From NCBI RefSeq assembly GCF_030505395.1, contig NZ_CP130044.1, positions 2,589,001-2,653,000 on the forward strand: a stretch of 64,000 nt of DNA. Direction: 5' to 3'. The DNA comes from Asticcacaulis sp. ZE23SCel15. GTDB lineage: Bacteria; Pseudomonadota; Alphaproteobacteria; Caulobacterales; Caulobacteraceae. This document shows positions 35,446-45,984 of the stretch, piece by piece. How positions within the stretch are numbered: the first letter of the stretch is position 1; each line of letters opens with the position of its first letter. Both the position numbers and the translations under genes were made by a program. The notes under the pieces were generated by a model. The model saw only the letters and a program-made list of their open reading frames with translations, had not been told where the DNA came from and did no database searches.

Positions 35446-37696
35446 GATCAAAGGCTTGAGGCAAGTCCTTAACCCCGCGACCGCGCCCCGATAGTGAAGG
35501 GTTGGTCATGAAATAATCGTGAGCCGAGAAGGGGTTATCGAGGTGACTTACATCTATGCGTTTATAGCTGCCGTCAATAGCTAATTGCCAGCTCTGGGCT
35601 TCGTCATTGAAGTTGGCGACCATAATTTGATCCAGAACCTGACGATGAACCGTCGGGTTTTCAACCGGGATCAGCACTTCGACGCGGCGATCCAGATTGC
35701 GGCTCATCCAGTCGGCGGAGGATATAAACACCCGCGCCTGATCGGACGGCATGGCGTGACCATTGGCAAAGCAGACTATGCGAGTGTGCTCCAGGAACCG
35801 GCCCACAATTGATTTGACGCGGATATTTTCCGAATAGCCCTTCACCCCCGGTCGCAGGCAGCAGATGCCGCGCACGATCAGGTCGACCTGAACCCCGGCC
35901 TGTGAGGCCTGATAAAGCTTTTTGATGATGACCGGATCGACCAGCGAATTGAGCTTGGCCCAGATCTGGGCGGGCTTGCCCGCGCGGGCATTGGCGATTT
36001 CCTGATCGATCAGGCTGACAAGGCCTTGTTTTAGCGTCACCGGCGAGAAATAGAGCTTATCCATCTTATCCGGGCGGGCATAGCCGGTGATGAAGTTGAA
36101 CACCCGCATGGCGTCGCGCCCCAAGGCCGGATCGGCACTGAATAGCGACAGGTCGGTATAAACCTTGGCCGTGATCGGGTGGTAATTGCCGGTGCCGAAG
36201 TGACAATAGGTGCGCAAAGTCTCACCTTCGCGGCGCACCACGACCGACAGCTTAGCGTGGGTCTTATATTCCACAAAGCCGTAAACGACATGCACGCCCG
36301 CCCGTTCCATGGCGCGCGCCCAGCGCATATTGGCTTCTTCGTCAAAGCGGGCCTTGATTTCGACCAGAGCCGTGACGTTTTTCCCCTGTTCGGCGGCCTC
36401 AATCAGGGCGGCGACGATGGGGCTGTCTTTTGAGGTTCGGTACAGGGTCTGCTTGATGGCGATGACGTTTGGGTCGCGTGCGGCTTGACGCAGGAACTGC
36501 ACGACCGCATCAAAGCTTTCAAACGGGTGGTGAACCAGAATGTCTTTTTCGCGGATGGCGGAAAACACATCGCCGCCATTGTCTCGGATACGCTCAGGGA
36601 AGCGCGGCTCATAGGGTTTGAATTTCAAGTCGTTGCGGTCGGCAGGGATAAGCTGCGACAGTTCCGACATCCCCAGGATGCCCTTAACCACCACCACATG
36701 TTCCAGTTCGGCATGAAGTTGCTCAATGATAAATTCGCGCAGGTCTTCGGGCATGTTGGCGTTGATCTTGACGCGCACGACCGAGCCCAACCTGCGCTGT
36801 TTCAACAGCGCTTCGAACTCCCGTACCAGATCCTCGGCCTCTTCTTCCATTTCGATGTCGGAGTTGCGGATGATACGGAACACACCGCGGGCATGGATAT
36901 CAAAGCCCGGAAACAGCTTATCCAAAAACAACAGCACCAGCCCTTCGAGGGTGATGAACTTGCGCTTGACCGGGCCGGTGCCGCGTCGGGCAGCGGCCGT
37001 GCCGATCTCCCAGAAGCGTTTAACCTGCGTCGGTATCGGCACCAGCGCGTACATGGCCTTATTGTCCGATCGGCGCGTCAGTTTAATCGCGATAGAAAAG
37101 CCAAGGTTCGGGATAAACGGAAACGGGTGGGCGGGATCGATGGCAAGCGGCGTCAGAACCGGGAAGACCTGATTATCAAACTGGGTTTCCAGCCAGGCGG
37201 CATCCGTTTTATTGATCTCACGGTGGTCAATAAGGGCCACACCGGCATCGGTCATCTCTTCACGCAGGCGCGACCAGATCAGTTGCTGCTTGGCCATCAG
37301 GTCAAAGGCGGCCTTGTTGACCATTTCAAGCTGTTCAGCCGGGGTATGGCCATCCTGAGACATGACGCGCACGCCTTCGCGCACCTGTCCCTGCAGGCCC
37401 GCGACGCGCACCATGAAAAATTCATCGAGGTTGTTGGCCGAAATCGACAAAAACCTTAAGCGCTCCAGCAGCGGATGGCGCGGGTTCTCAGCCTCTTCAA
37501 TCACCCTCTGATTAAAGGCCAGCCACGACAGTTCGCGGTTGATATAAAGCTCATAGCCCAGCGGATCGTCGCTGTTGAGGTCAACGCTTAAGGTATCATC
37601 GGCCGCAAGGGGTTCGATGTCCGCAGGCAGAACCACCGCTGCGGCCTGCGCGCGTGCGGGTGTCTGGGGTTTTTGAACGAGTTCTGCGTCAGACAT
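35426..37696 (-). CDS. ppk: Polyphosphate kinase 1
   Basis: Makes polyphosphate from ATP. The 756 residues contain the PPK1 N-terminal domain ([25 protein letters not shown]...[18 protein letters not shown]), the catalytic region with [19 protein letters not shown], and the phosphorylated-His region ([12 protein letters not shown]...[11 protein letters not shown]), and the last PLD-like domain ([15 protein letters not shown]). Length is slightly above the usual 690-720. hdaA lies 41 bp upstream on the same strand. Confidence 0.96.
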   Translation of the reverse strand: MSDAELVQKPQTPARAQAAAVVLPADIEPLAADDTLSVDLNSDDPLGYELYINRELSWLAFNQRVIEEAENPRHPLLERLRFLSISANNLDEFFMVRVAGLQGQVREGVRVMSQDGHTPAEQLEMVNKAAFDLMAKQQLIWSRLREEMTDAGVALIDHREINKTDAAWLETQFDNQVFPVLTPLAIDPAHPFPFIPNLGFSIAIKLTRRSDNKAMYALVPIPTQVKRFWEIGTAAARRGTGPVKRKFITLEGLVLLFLDKLFPGFDIHARGVFRIIRNSDIEMEEEAEDLVREFEALLKQRRLGSVVRVKINANMPEDLREFIIEQLHAELEHVVVVKGILGMSELSQLIPADRNDLKFKPYEPRFPERIRDNGGDVFSAIREKDILVHHPFESFDAVVQFLRQAARDPNVIAIKQTLYRTSKDSPIVAALIEAAEQGKNVTALVEIKARFDEEANMRWARAMERAGVHVVYGFVEYKTHAKLSVVVRREGETLRTYCHFGTGNYHPITAKVYTDLSLFSADPALGRDAMRVFNFITGYARPDKMDKLYFSPVTLKQGLVSLIDQEIANARAGKPAQIWAKLNSLVDPVIIKKLYQASQAGVQVDLIVRGICCLRPGVKGYSENIRVKSIVGRFLEHTRIVCFANGHAMPSDQARVFISSADWMSRNLDRRVEVLIPVENPTVHRQVLDQIMVANFNDEAQSWQLAIDGSYKRIDVSHLDNPFSAHDYFMTNPSLSGRGRGVKDLPQAFDHVGSRK

Positions 37697-37737
37697 CTAT
37701 GGGACCTTAAAGGGTAAAACAGCGATTGTGTTGTAAA

Positions 37738-38421
37738 TTAAAAGTCATCCTGATCAGTTAACCAAGACAAATTTTCGCTTTTTTCGAGAAAGTCTTTGGC
37801 CAAAGTGCGGGTAAAGGCGCGGCCGTTGGCATAATCTTCGATTTCTGTGACGATTTTTTGGGCCTTGGGGACAGAGCGTTCCATCCGTCGGCTGATATAA
37901 TCAAAAAAATCCGCTGAGGGCGTAATGGCATGATGGGCGAACAGTTTTTTCAAAACCCCGCTCAGTATCGCTTCATCCGGTTCCGGAATATCGACGACCC
38001 GCATAGCCTTTAGCCGCGACGCCAGATCGGGCAGGGTGGTTTGCCAGTTTAAAGGATGGGTTTTCGACAACAACACTAACGGCTGCGCGGTTTGAAGGCT
38101 GTGGTTAAACGTGTGGAAAAGAAGCTCTTCGTTGGCCTGTTCGGCATCATCCACAGCGACCGCACAATCAGGCAGGCTTGAGGGCTCCATATATTGAGTC
38201 TCAAGCGCGCTCAGAAACTGCCCGTGGTTGATATCGGCGAATATGTGGCCCAGATGCGTTTTGCCGCTGCCGGACGGGCCAATGAGTATCAGATGGGGGT
38301 TGATCCAGTCTTTGGGCGCGCGCAACAGATCGATCAAACCCTGATTGGTTTCCGACACAATCAGGTCGGTCAGGCCATAGCTTTCAGGCCGCTCAAGCTT
38401 CAGGGGAATCTGGTGGGACAT
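37738..38421 (-). CDS. hdaA: DnaA-regulatory AAA+ protein HdaA
   Basis: Hda-type protein that, bound to the sliding clamp, promotes ATP hydrolysis by DnaA and so limits re-initiation. From 38421 it has 227 residues: the N-terminal MSHQIPLKL includes a beta-clamp binding motif (QIPLKL), then Walker A GPSGSGKTHLG, a degenerate Walker B (CAVAVDDAEQ) and sensor/lid helices. It lacks the DNA-binding domain IV of DnaA. A longer frame from 38460 would move the clamp motif inward. Located before ppk. Confidence 0.88.
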   Translation of the reverse strand: MSHQIPLKLERPESYGLTDLIVSETNQGLIDLLRAPKDWINPHLILIGPSGSGKTHLGHIFADINHGQFLSALETQYMEPSSLPDCAVAVDDAEQANEELLFHTFNHSLQTAQPLVLLSKTHPLNWQTTLPDLASRLKAMRVVDIPEPDEAILSGVLKKLFAHHAITPSADFFDYISRRMERSVPKAQKIVTEIEDYANGRAFTRTLAKDFLEKSENLSWLTDQDDF

Positions 38422-38502
38422 GGTTGGCTTGAGTTTAGAGCGCTGTGCGGTTTGAGGCAATGGCCGTGCGCCTGTTGATAACGGGGAAAACGGGGAGGGC
38501 CG

Positions 38503-39132
38503 TTATTTCGTGCCATACATCCGGTCGCCGGCATCGCCTAAGCCCGGCACGATATAGCCCTTATCGTTCAGGTGACTGTCGATGGCAGCGGTAAACACCG
38601 GCACGTCAGGATGGGCGGTGGTGAAGTCACGAATGCCTTCGGGGGCGGCCAGCAGGCACAGGAAGCGGATATGCTTTGCCCCGCGGGCCTTAAGCTGGTC
38701 TACAGCGGCAATGGATGAATTGCCGGTCGCCAGCATGGGGTCGACCACGATCACTAGCCGCTCAGAAATATCTTCCGGAGCCTTAAAGTAATACTCAACC
38801 GCCTCAAGCGTATCGTGGTCGCGGTACACGCCGATATGGGCCACGCGCGCGGAAGGGACCAGATCGAGCATCCCCTCCAGCAGGCCATTCCCGGCGCGCA
38901 AAATAGAGGCAAATACCAGCTTCTTACCGGCAATTACGGGCGCCTGCATGGCGGCGACCGGCGTCTCAATCGCTTCCAGCGTCATGTTCAGATCGCGGGT
39001 AACCTCATAGCACATCAGGGTCGAAATCTCGCGAAGCAATTGCCGAAACACCGCCGTCGGGGTGTCCTTGCGCCGCATCAGCGTCAGCTTGTGCTGCACC
39101 AGCGGGTGATCAATCAGGGTGACATCGGCCAT
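38503..39132 (-). CDS. upp: Uracil phosphoribosyltransferase
   Basis: Salvages uracil to UMP. The 209 residues begin [20 protein letters not shown] and contain [21 protein letters not shown], the PRPP loop [12 protein letters not shown] and the C-terminal [11 protein letters not shown]. The start at 39132 has AAGGAG eight bases upstream, which overrides a longer frame from 39225. Divergent from aspS. Confidence 0.97.
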   Translation of the reverse strand: MADVTLIDHPLVQHKLTLMRRKDTPTAVFRQLLREISTLMCYEVTRDLNMTLEAIETPVAAMQAPVIAGKKLVFASILRAGNGLLEGMLDLVPSARVAHIGVYRDHDTLEAVEYYFKAPEDISERLVIVVDPMLATGNSSIAAVDQLKARGAKHIRFLCLLAAPEGIRDFTTAHPDVPVFTAAIDSHLNDKGYIVPGLGDAGDRMYGTK

Positions 39133-39290
39133 AGCGGTCTCCTTTGCGCAAAGACTAGCACGGCGGATCGTCTGCGGCACCGCTAATGTGCTGGCGGCAA
39201 CCTGCATTAAGGCTTGACAATTCAAGGCGGGTCATGTCCCTACGGCCCTCATAATTTTGTCAGAAACGACTGCTTTTTTCAGAGTTTTCC

Positions 39291-41090
39291 ATGCACATCT
39301 ATCGCTCACACACCTGCGGCGCCCTGCGCGCCACCGATGATCAGTCCGCGGTTCGCCTTTCGGGCTGGGTTCACCGCAAGCGCGATCATGGTGGCTTGCT
39401 GTTCATCGATTTGCGCGACCATTACGGCCTGACGCAGTTGGTGTTCGATCCGGCCACACCGGGCTTTGATAAGGTCGAGCGCGTCCGCGCCGAAAGCGTC
39501 ATTCGCATCGATGGCAAGGTCGTGAAGCGCACCTCAGATACCATCAATGCCAATCTGCCGACCGGCGAAGTCGAAGTGCAGGTGTCGTCGGTTGAAATCC
39601 TGAGTGAGGCTGCCGAACTGCCGCTGCCGGTCTTTGGTGAGCCGGAATATCCCGAAGAAATTCGTCTGAAAAACCGTTTCCTCGACCTGCGTCGTGAGAC
39701 CCTGCATAAGAATATTGTGCTGCGTTCGCGCGTGATCCAGTCGATCCGTAACCGCATGGTTGAGCAGGGCTTTCTTGAGTACCAGACCCCGATCCTGACG
39801 GCATCATCGCCCGAAGGGGCCCGCGATTTTCTGGTGCCGTCGCGCATGCATCCCGGCAAGTTCTACGCCCTGCCGCAAGCGCCGCAGCAGTTCAAGCAGT
39901 TGCTGATGGTGTCGGGCTTTGACCGCTATTTCCAGATTGCGCCGTGCTTCCGTGACGAAGACCTGCGCGCGGACCGGAGCCTTGAGTTCTACCAGCTCGA
40001 CGTCGAGATGAGCTTTGTGACGCAGGAAGACGTGTTCGCGGCGATTGAACCGCTGATGCACGGCCTGTTCACCGAGTTTGGCGAAGGTAAGCGCGTATCA
40101 AGCTATCCGTTCCAGCGCATTCCCTATCGTGAATCGATTGCCAAATATGGTTCCGATAAACCTGACCTGCGCAACCCGATTGAAATGCAGGATGTGTCCG
40201 AGCATTTCCGCGGGTCAGGCTTTAAGGTGTTTGCGTCGATCCTTGACGCCGATGTGAAAAACAAAGTCTGGGCGATTCCGGCCAAGACCGGCGGATCGCG
40301 CGCTTTCTGCGATCGCATGAATGGCTGGGCGCAGGGCGAAGGCCAAAAGGGTCTGGGTTACATCTTCTGGCGCACGCCGGAAGGGGCAACGGAGGGCATT
40401 GAGCCGTCAGGACCGGTGGCCAAGAACATTGGTGATGAGCGTACCGAAGCTTTGCGTGGCCAATTGGGGCTTGAGGCTGGCGATGCCGTGTTCTTTGTCG
40501 CCGGTAACCCGGACGAATTTTATAAGTTTGCGGGTCTGGCGCGTACCAAGGTCGGCACCGATCTGGGGCTTGTGGATGAGGATCAGTTCCGCTTTTGCTG
40601 GATCGTTGATTTCCCGATGTTTGAGTGGAATGACGACGAAAAGAAGGTCGATTTCTCGCATAACCCGTTCTCGATGCCGCAGGGGGAAATGGACGCGCTT
40701 CTCACCAAAGATCCGCTCGATATTCTGGCCTATCAGTACGACATCGTCTGCAACGGTTATGAACTTTGTTCTGGTGCTATCCGTAACCACAAGCAGGACA
40801 TCATGCTTAAGGCGTTTGAGATCGCGGGCTATGACGAAGCGTTTGTTGAGGCGCAGTTCGGCGGGATGCTCAATGCGTTCAAATACGGCGCGCCACCGCA
40901 CGGGGGTCTGGCCCCTGGGATCGACCGGATTGTGATGCTGCTGGCCGGTCAGACGGCGATCCGCGAAATCATTGCCTTCCCGCTGAACCAGCAGGGGCAG
41001 GACGTGATGATGTCGGCCCCTTCGGAAGCGCTTGATAAGCAGTTGAAGGAATTGTCGATCCGGACGGCGTTGCCGATCAAGGTCAGCTAA
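39291..41090 (+). CDS. aspS: Aspartyl-tRNA synthetase
   Basis: Charges tRNA-Asp. The 599 residues have an OB-fold anticodon-binding domain ([22 protein letters not shown]), class II motif 2 ([22 protein letters not shown]), the bacterial GAD insertion (residues ~290-430), and motif 3 ([13 protein letters not shown]). Alphaproteobacterial AspRS is often non-discriminating, also charging tRNA-Asn; that cannot be decided here. It ends at the second composite terminator. Confidence 0.97.
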   Translation: MHIYRSHTCGALRATDDQSAVRLSGWVHRKRDHGGLLFIDLRDHYGLTQLVFDPATPGFDKVERVRAESVIRIDGKVVKRTSDTINANLPTGEVEVQVSSVEILSEAAELPLPVFGEPEYPEEIRLKNRFLDLRRETLHKNIVLRSRVIQSIRNRMVEQGFLEYQTPILTASSPEGARDFLVPSRMHPGKFYALPQAPQQFKQLLMVSGFDRYFQIAPCFRDEDLRADRSLEFYQLDVEMSFVTQEDVFAAIEPLMHGLFTEFGEGKRVSSYPFQRIPYRESIAKYGSDKPDLRNPIEMQDVSEHFRGSGFKVFASILDADVKNKVWAIPAKTGGSRAFCDRMNGWAQGEGQKGLGYIFWRTPEGATEGIEPSGPVAKNIGDERTEALRGQLGLEAGDAVFFVAGNPDEFYKFAGLARTKVGTDLGLVDEDQFRFCWIVDFPMFEWNDDEKKVDFSHNPFSMPQGEMDALLTKDPLDILAYQYDIVCNGYELCSGAIRNHKQDIMLKAFEIAGYDEAFVEAQFGGMLNAFKYGAPPHGGLAPGIDRIVMLLAGQTAIREIIAFPLNQQGQDVMMSAPSEALDKQLKELSIRTALPIKVS

Positions 41091-41091
41091 G

Positions 41092-41208
41092 TTACGGGGC
41101 GTGGGGTCTGTGACCCCACAAACCTGCTGTTTCAATAAAAAACCCGGTCATATTGACCGGGTTTTTTATTGAATGAGAAGACTTGGGGCCATTGGCCCCA
41201 AACCCCAT
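41092..41208. repeat. Composite terminator repeat, copy 2 (aspS / pentapeptide gene)
   Basis: Left block 41092-41124 and right block 41184-41208 are identical to those after ndk (28841-28873 and 28939-28963). They again flank a 20-bp perfect hairpin with a 3-nt loop whose sequence is different. Both copies occupy the gap between convergent genes, and in both the right block ends within a few bases of the minus-strand stop codon. Confidence 0.85.
41131..41173. terminator. Bidirectional terminator between aspS and pentapeptide gene
   Basis: Arms 41131-41150 and 41154-41173 are perfect 20-bp complements around TAT. The core CCCGGTCA/TGACCGGG is flanked by A6 and T6 runs, so it works for both strands. 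Confidence 0.93.
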
Positions 41209-41211
41209 AAC

Positions 41212-41697
41212 TTAGCAGATTGGAATGCGAAGCCCGCGCGGCAATTGCGTTTCACGATCGCCACACGCGCTGTCAAGCTGGCGCTGGGTCAGGCCTTTGG
41301 CCTGCGACATCTCAGCACCGGAGAAGTTCACGCCCGACAAAGTGGCCCCGGCGAAATTGGCACCCTCAAGATATGCCCCCACAAAGGTCGCATTGGTCAG
41401 GTTGGCCTTAGCGAAACTGGCGTTAGAAAACAAAGCGCCAAAACCGTTCAGATCGCGCAGATCGCCACCCGCAAACGACGTGCGGTTAAATGACCCCAGG
41501 CTTAAGTCCGCCTGACGCAAACGCGCCCCGGCGAAGTTCTTGCCCTTAAGCTCACGGTTGCTGAAATCGGCCTGAAACAGGTTGCAGCCTGCGCACGATG
41601 CTCCGCTTTGGGCCCTCCCGATCTGACCGGCATTTTGTGCGGCGACGGGGGAAGCGAGTACGGCCATAACTGCCAATACCGGGAATAAGCGTTTCAT
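41212..41697 (-). CDS. Exported pentapeptide-repeat protein
   Basis: A 161-residue protein with a signal peptide (MKRLFPVLAVMAVLASPVAA) and about 18 pentapeptide repeats of the A(D/N)LXX type (residues ~40-135: LFQADFSNRELKGKNFAGAR, ANLTNATFVGAYLEGANFAG), which fold as a right-handed quadrilateral helix. Two cysteines at the N side of the solenoid (CAGC) could be a disulfide or metal site; another pair lies near the C terminus. Function unknown; it should be periplasmic. Start chosen by the signal peptide. Confidence 0.85.
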   Translation of the reverse strand: MKRLFPVLAVMAVLASPVAAQNAGQIGRAQSGASCAGCNLFQADFSNRELKGKNFAGARLRQADLSLGSFNRTSFAGGDLRDLNGFGALFSNASFAKANLTNATFVGAYLEGANFAGATLSGVNFSGAEMSQAKGLTQRQLDSACGDRETQLPRGLRIPIC

Positions 41698-41750
41698 CTT
41701 AAGACACCTCAATCTGTTTGGCTTTGTGTAAGCAAAACAGAGGCCGCAAA

Positions 41751-44531
41751 TCAACCGTCAGAGGGTAAATCCATGCCGATATCATCATTTGACGCTTTTT
41801 TGGCGAAGGGGATGACCACCAGATTGTCGGTATTGGCCCCGCGCGCAAAACCTTTGGATATCAACTGGGAAGCGCGAATACCTTCGGAGTTGTTGGCCTG
41901 CTCGCCGTCACCCAGACCATCGGCATTGAGCGCATCCGGGTCAGCATTGGCCAAGTCCGTGCGGTCAAGGTACGAAATGGCCAGTTCCCGGAACAGATAA
42001 TCCAGAATTGACGTCGATGATTTGATGGAGTCATTGCCGCTGACTGGCCCTGCCGGTTCAAAGCGGGTGAACACGAACGCATCGACAAATTCATCGAGCG
42101 GCACGCCGTACTGAAGGCCGATGGATACGGCGATGGCGAAATTATTCATCATCGACCGGAAGGCGGCCCCTTCCTTGTGCATGTCGATGAAGATTTCTCC
42201 GACGCTGCCATCGTCATATTCGCCGGTGTGTAAATAGACCTTATGGCCGCCGACCGAAGCTTTCTGGATGTAGCCTTTGCGGCGATCCGGCAGTTTCTGG
42301 CGGGAGCGGTCGCGCTCAATGATCTTTTCTACTACCTTTGCCTGCGCAGGTTCCGGCTGCGGGCGGGCCTCAAGCAGGTTGCGCTTAGGGGCATCCTCAA
42401 TGACCGGAATATCGAGGTGGAAATCATCCGGCGGCGTGGTCGGTTGCAGGCTTATGGCGCGCAAATCCATATTCGCCGCCATCGACAACAGTTTAAGGCT
42501 GTCGGGCAGGTTCTGGCCAAACGGAATATGGATGCGTGCGGCCGATGGCGCGCTTGAGAAACTCTCAAGCTTTTGTCGCATCAATAACCGCGCTTTTAAA
42601 CCGGGGGCGGCAAAGATAGCGCGCTGGTCTTCGGTCAGGCCCTCAAAGTCGGCTAATGTTTGGTGACCAAAGATGAAGGCTTCAGCTTCGGCGATTTGCG
42701 CCGCGGTAAAGCCCATAACGGTCAACAGGTTATAGTCAGGACTTGAGATATCTTCATCGCTGACACCCCAGATGTCGCGCACGAAATCCTTATCGATGGT
42801 GTTGAAAACGTCGGTCAGGTTGCGGGCGGTCAAAAGTGCTGACTTAAGCCGCCCAATTTCAAAATCGGTCAAACCCCGCGCCTTGAGTTGCGGTGGCGAC
42901 AGATAGGGGGCCTCAAACAGGGAGCGTGCCCCCAAGACATGGCGGCGCGCATCGGCCAATGACGCACCCACCCGGATCAGACCCGCGATGGTGGCCTCAG
43001 ACAAGGTCTCAATAATCTCACCGTCTTCGGTTTCCAGCACCGAGGTCAGGCCAGACACCGGCTGATCATGCAGACTAACGCCAAGTCGCAACGTCAGTTC
43101 CGGATCGTCAAACAGGGCTGTGGTCTGGGCATGGCGAAGGCCCGATTTTTTGGCCGTTTTTAAGGCGTCCTGAATGAGTGTCAGGCTGTGGGCCTTGAGG
43201 TCGGCGTGACCTTTCAGGCTGGAAATGCGATAAATTTGCTGCGACAGGCTATGTAAAATCTGGTCCTTATCCGACGCAAATGCCCTATAGGCCCCGTGAG
43301 ATTTGGCCAGTTGCGCCGAGGTATGAAGGCTTTGGGCCTGCATGGCCGCCATTAGCCCCGCGGCAAAATCAAGCCCGTCCGCGTCTGCGGGATTGAGGTT
43401 CAGGGCCATCAGTAACTCGGATACTCCACCGATTGTCAGGGCGATCGGGCGATCATAGTATCGTCTCAGGGCATGGTTCTCAGTCGCACTGAAAGCTGTG
43501 GCGGTCTCGATATCAAGCGCTAAGGTCCACAATGCCACGCACTGGCTAAAGGCGGTGGCGTCAAAGCCTTTGTCGGCATCATAAAACCCGAACATATTAA
43601 TGGCTGCCTTGGGCGCATATCCTTGACCATACAGCGCTTGGGCGTCCAACGGATTAAAGGCCAGATAAAGCTGCCCGGTTTCCTGAGCGACCTGCGCCGC
43701 TAGCCGCGCGGACGGATCACCGACTGCGATCAGGGCGCGTGAAGCCAGAGCGATTTTGGGTTCATGCGGGGCAGAATTAGCGTCGACGGTCTGCTGCGAC
43801 CATGGCGGCAAAACCGCATCGGTGGCGGCATTTTGCGCGGATTGAATGGTCAATGAAATCAGGTGGTCGCTGGCGCCCAGTTTACGGGCGGTCATGGCGG
43901 CGCGGGCCAGAGCCGGATTATGGCGCAGGCTTGTGCGGTGATCACCTTCGGCGCGGGCGATAGCGGTGGTAATCTCGTTCAGCGCGTCGTGTAACTGGGT
44001 GCGGGTGGTTCTGGAAATCTGGTCTGAGCGATAGGCGATCAGAAACTGACGCAAATCGCGGTCGCAGGCCGGATCATCAAGTTGCCAGAACTTAGTCTCA
44101 GGCGGTTCCGGCACGCGATCTCCGGCCAATGGGTGGATACGATGACCGCTTTTCAGGGATAAGGCTGGCGCGGCATAGCCGAGCAGGATGCTGGCGCGCA
44201 ATTCTCGCAGGAAATGAGCGGCACTGTGGGAAACCTCGAAATAGCCGAGCGCATAGCCCCAGGCGGTCACGCGCTGCGCATAACGCTCAACTGCACCGCC
44301 CAAAGCCAGATCGAATGGATCGTCATGGACAATGCGGTGGTCGATATCGGGGGCCAGTTGCGGCTGATCTTCGGGCAGGGTATCGGCCCAGTCCAGCCAC
44401 GCCTCCAGGCGGGCGTTTGACCAGTCGCGCGGGGCCAAAACCTCATCATAACCGCCGGGTCGTTCGATAAAGCGGTCTTCGAGACTGATGTCATAGATCA
44501 GGCGGTTGGAAAAATCCGACTCTAAGCGCAT
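41751..44531 (-). CDS. NrdJ-like protein lacking catalytic cysteines (TSCPD domain)
   Basis: 926 residues from [11 protein letters not shown]. The C-terminal third is plainly that of class II (B12-dependent) ribonucleotide reductase: [40 protein letters not shown] and [19 protein letters not shown] (TSCPD region, ~790-880). Upstream segments can be aligned with NrdJ by eye ([34 protein letters not shown]), but only two cysteines remain in the whole protein and neither lies in an active-site motif; the finger-loop cysteine, the redox pair and the C-terminal CxxC tail are missing. It is also shorter than NrdJ (~1200). It should not reduce nucleotides. Role unknown; regulatory or structural paralogue is possible. 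Confidence 0.8.
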   Translation of the reverse strand: MRLESDFSNRLIYDISLEDRFIERPGGYDEVLAPRDWSNARLEAWLDWADTLPEDQPQLAPDIDHRIVHDDPFDLALGGAVERYAQRVTAWGYALGYFEVSHSAAHFLRELRASILLGYAAPALSLKSGHRIHPLAGDRVPEPPETKFWQLDDPACDRDLRQFLIAYRSDQISRTTRTQLHDALNEITTAIARAEGDHRTSLRHNPALARAAMTARKLGASDHLISLTIQSAQNAATDAVLPPWSQQTVDANSAPHEPKIALASRALIAVGDPSARLAAQVAQETGQLYLAFNPLDAQALYGQGYAPKAAINMFGFYDADKGFDATAFSQCVALWTLALDIETATAFSATENHALRRYYDRPIALTIGGVSELLMALNLNPADADGLDFAAGLMAAMQAQSLHTSAQLAKSHGAYRAFASDKDQILHSLSQQIYRISSLKGHADLKAHSLTLIQDALKTAKKSGLRHAQTTALFDDPELTLRLGVSLHDQPVSGLTSVLETEDGEIIETLSEATIAGLIRVGASLADARRHVLGARSLFEAPYLSPPQLKARGLTDFEIGRLKSALLTARNLTDVFNTIDKDFVRDIWGVSDEDISSPDYNLLTVMGFTAAQIAEAEAFIFGHQTLADFEGLTEDQRAIFAAPGLKARLLMRQKLESFSSAPSAARIHIPFGQNLPDSLKLLSMAANMDLRAISLQPTTPPDDFHLDIPVIEDAPKRNLLEARPQPEPAQAKVVEKIIERDRSRQKLPDRRKGYIQKASVGGHKVYLHTGEYDDGSVGEIFIDMHKEGAAFRSMMNNFAIAVSIGLQYGVPLDEFVDAFVFTRFEPAGPVSGNDSIKSSTSILDYLFRELAISYLDRTDLANADPDALNADGLGDGEQANNSEGIRASQLISKGFARGANTDNLVVIPFAKKASNDDIGMDLPSDG

Positions 44532-44618
44532 GGCGTCGTGTCCCGTGCAATGTGGGCTAGGCTGCAATCCTAGGGCCGCATTAACCACTTATCAATAAAT
44601 GTAGTTGGTTCGGGTCTT

Positions 44619-44658
44619 ATATCCACAACATATTGATCGGCTGGGCGGGTGTGGATAA
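44619..44658. promoter_or_regulatory. DnaA boxes between NrdJ-like gene and NDUFA12 gene
   Basis: TGTGGATAA (44650-44658) is a perfect DnaA box on the minus strand (TTATCCACA). ATATCCACA (44619-44627) is a one-mismatch box in the opposite orientation, 22 bp away. They lie in the 274-bp divergent gap, ~90-130 bp from the NrdJ-like start. Binding is inferred from sequence; in Caulobacter DnaA is also a transcription factor for nucleotide-synthesis genes. Confidence 0.5.
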
Positions 44659-44805
44659 TTGCGTCCACCGGCGCGATATGAGGAAATTTCAGGGACTGTG
44701 GCTTTACCTCGGCATCTGTGGTCACTATAGTGACTGCAAGTTTTTAATGATCTGCCGGGTCTGTGATTTACGGGTGTGAATGGGGATTTTCGGATCAGTT
44801 ACAGG

Positions 44806-45207
44806 ATGTTTGCCGTGTTAGCTAATATGTTTACCTGGTGGAGCAGTGCCACGATAGGAACCTTATGGACAATTGGCCGTCTGGGCAAATTTGTCGGTTC
44901 CGATGAGTTCGGCAACAAATACTACGAAGCCCGCGACACCAAGGAAAGCTATGGCGACAAAAAGCGCCGGTTCGTGATCTACAAAGGCTATGCCGATGCC
45001 TCAAAGATCCCACCTGATTGGCACGGCTGGATGCACTATGTCTATGATACGCCGCCGTCCGATACGCCGCTACCGCGCAAAAGCTGGGAACAGCCGCACC
45101 TGCCGAACATGAGCGGCACACCTTTGGCGCAATACCCGAAGGGCTCGCTCAACGCGCAGACCGAACGTCAAAAATCGACCGGCGATTACGAAGCCTGGAA
45201 ACCGTAG
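44806..45207 (+). CDS. NDUFA12-like complex I accessory subunit
   Basis: A 133-residue homologue of the B17.2/NDUFA12 subunit of NADH:ubiquinone oxidoreductase, found in alphaproteobacteria and mitochondria. Motifs: MFTWWSSATIGTLW, GNKYYEARD, RRFVIYKGYADASKIPPDWH, GWMHYVYD, and the C-terminal NMSGTPLAQYPKGSL. The start at 44806 (MFAVLANMF, with ACAGG before it) is preferred to an in-frame GTG at 44776; 44827 is also possible. Followed 12 bp later by a DUF2155 gene. Confidence 0.9.
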   Translation: MFAVLANMFTWWSSATIGTLWTIGRLGKFVGSDEFGNKYYEARDTKESYGDKKRRFVIYKGYADASKIPPDWHGWMHYVYDTPPSDTPLPRKSWEQPHLPNMSGTPLAQYPKGSLNAQTERQKSTGDYEAWKP

Positions 45208-45219
45208 GCGCAGAGCGAC

Positions 45220-45984
45220 ATGGCCCATAAACCCAAAACCGGTAAGTTGAAAACAAGGCTCCTGTGGGGGCTTGTGCCGGTTATGGCTGTGGCAGGCGTG
45301 GCGATTGCCCAGATCCCGCCCGATGAAGAACCGCCCGCACGTCAGGGGCGCTATGTCGATTCCCAGAACTACGACCCTGAGCCCTATTACGTCGATGGGG
45401 TTGAGTTTAAGCCCTATGTCCCGGAAGGCGCGCGCAAGGCGAGCAACCGCACAGACACCCGACCGGTAGCCCCGCAAGCACCACCGGCGACGCGCAGCAT
45501 CGCCAGCGGTCAACCTGTGCCTGGGGCCGCTGATGCTGTTGCACCGGCGCCGGTGGCCGCAGCACCGGCCTTGAAAGGGGCCGTTGGGGACGGGGTGCAG
45601 GCGTCTGAGGCCGTCGAAGTGCCCAAGGTTCCGGCCAAGCGTCAGCGTCATGGTGCGGCTATCATACAGGCGCTGGATAAGGTCACGGCGGAGACCGTGC
45701 GCTTTGAAGCCCAGGTCGGCAAGCCTGTGCGCTATAAGGGCCTGATCTATACCGTCAAAGCGTGTGAGACGACCACGGATGAAGAGGCGCAATCAGATAT
45801 CATCGCCTATATGGAAGTCCAATCCTCGCCGCAGATCACCGAAACCACCAAGATCATGCCTAAGCCCAAGTCGATTTTTCGCGGCTGGACCTATGCGTCA
45901 TCGCCGGGTCTAAATGGTCTTCAGCACCCGGTTTATGATGCCTGGGTGATTTCGTGCCGCGCGCCCTTAGTCCGTAAATCCTAA
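45220..45984 (+). CDS. DUF2155 family exported protein
   Basis: 254 residues with an N-terminal membrane/signal segment (LLWGLVPVMAVAGVAIAQ), a long proline/alanine-rich low-complexity middle (~residues 75-150), and the C-terminal DUF2155 domain: VRYKGLIYTVKACETT, YMEVQSSPQ, and IFRGWTYASSPGLNGLQHPVYDAWVISC. The domain's two cysteines (KAC and SC) are positioned to form a disulfide. Function is unknown, but its linkage to NDUFA12 and aat is conserved in alphaproteobacteria. Its end overlaps aat by 18 bp on the other strand. Confidence 0.85.
   Translation: MAHKPKTGKLKTRLLWGLVPVMAVAGVAIAQIPPDEEPPARQGRYVDSQNYDPEPYYVDGVEFKPYVPEGARKASNRTDTRPVAPQAPPATRSIASGQPVPGAADAVAPAPVAAAPALKGAVGDGVQASEAVEVPKVPAKRQRHGAAIIQALDKVTAETVRFEAQVGKPVRYKGLIYTVKACETTTDEEAQSDIIAYMEVQSSPQITETTKIMPKPKSIFRGWTYASSPGLNGLQHPVYDAWVISCRAPLVRKS

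Noticed and set aside
36485-37459. 324-codon plus-strand frame opposite ppk
   Set aside because: Antisense shadow; no recognisable domain, no ribosome-binding site, and the ppk frame is complete.
44532-44805. Possible cobalamin riboswitch upstream of the NrdJ-like gene
   Set aside because: No B12-box-like element was found on the minus strand. The gap instead holds DnaA-box sequences.
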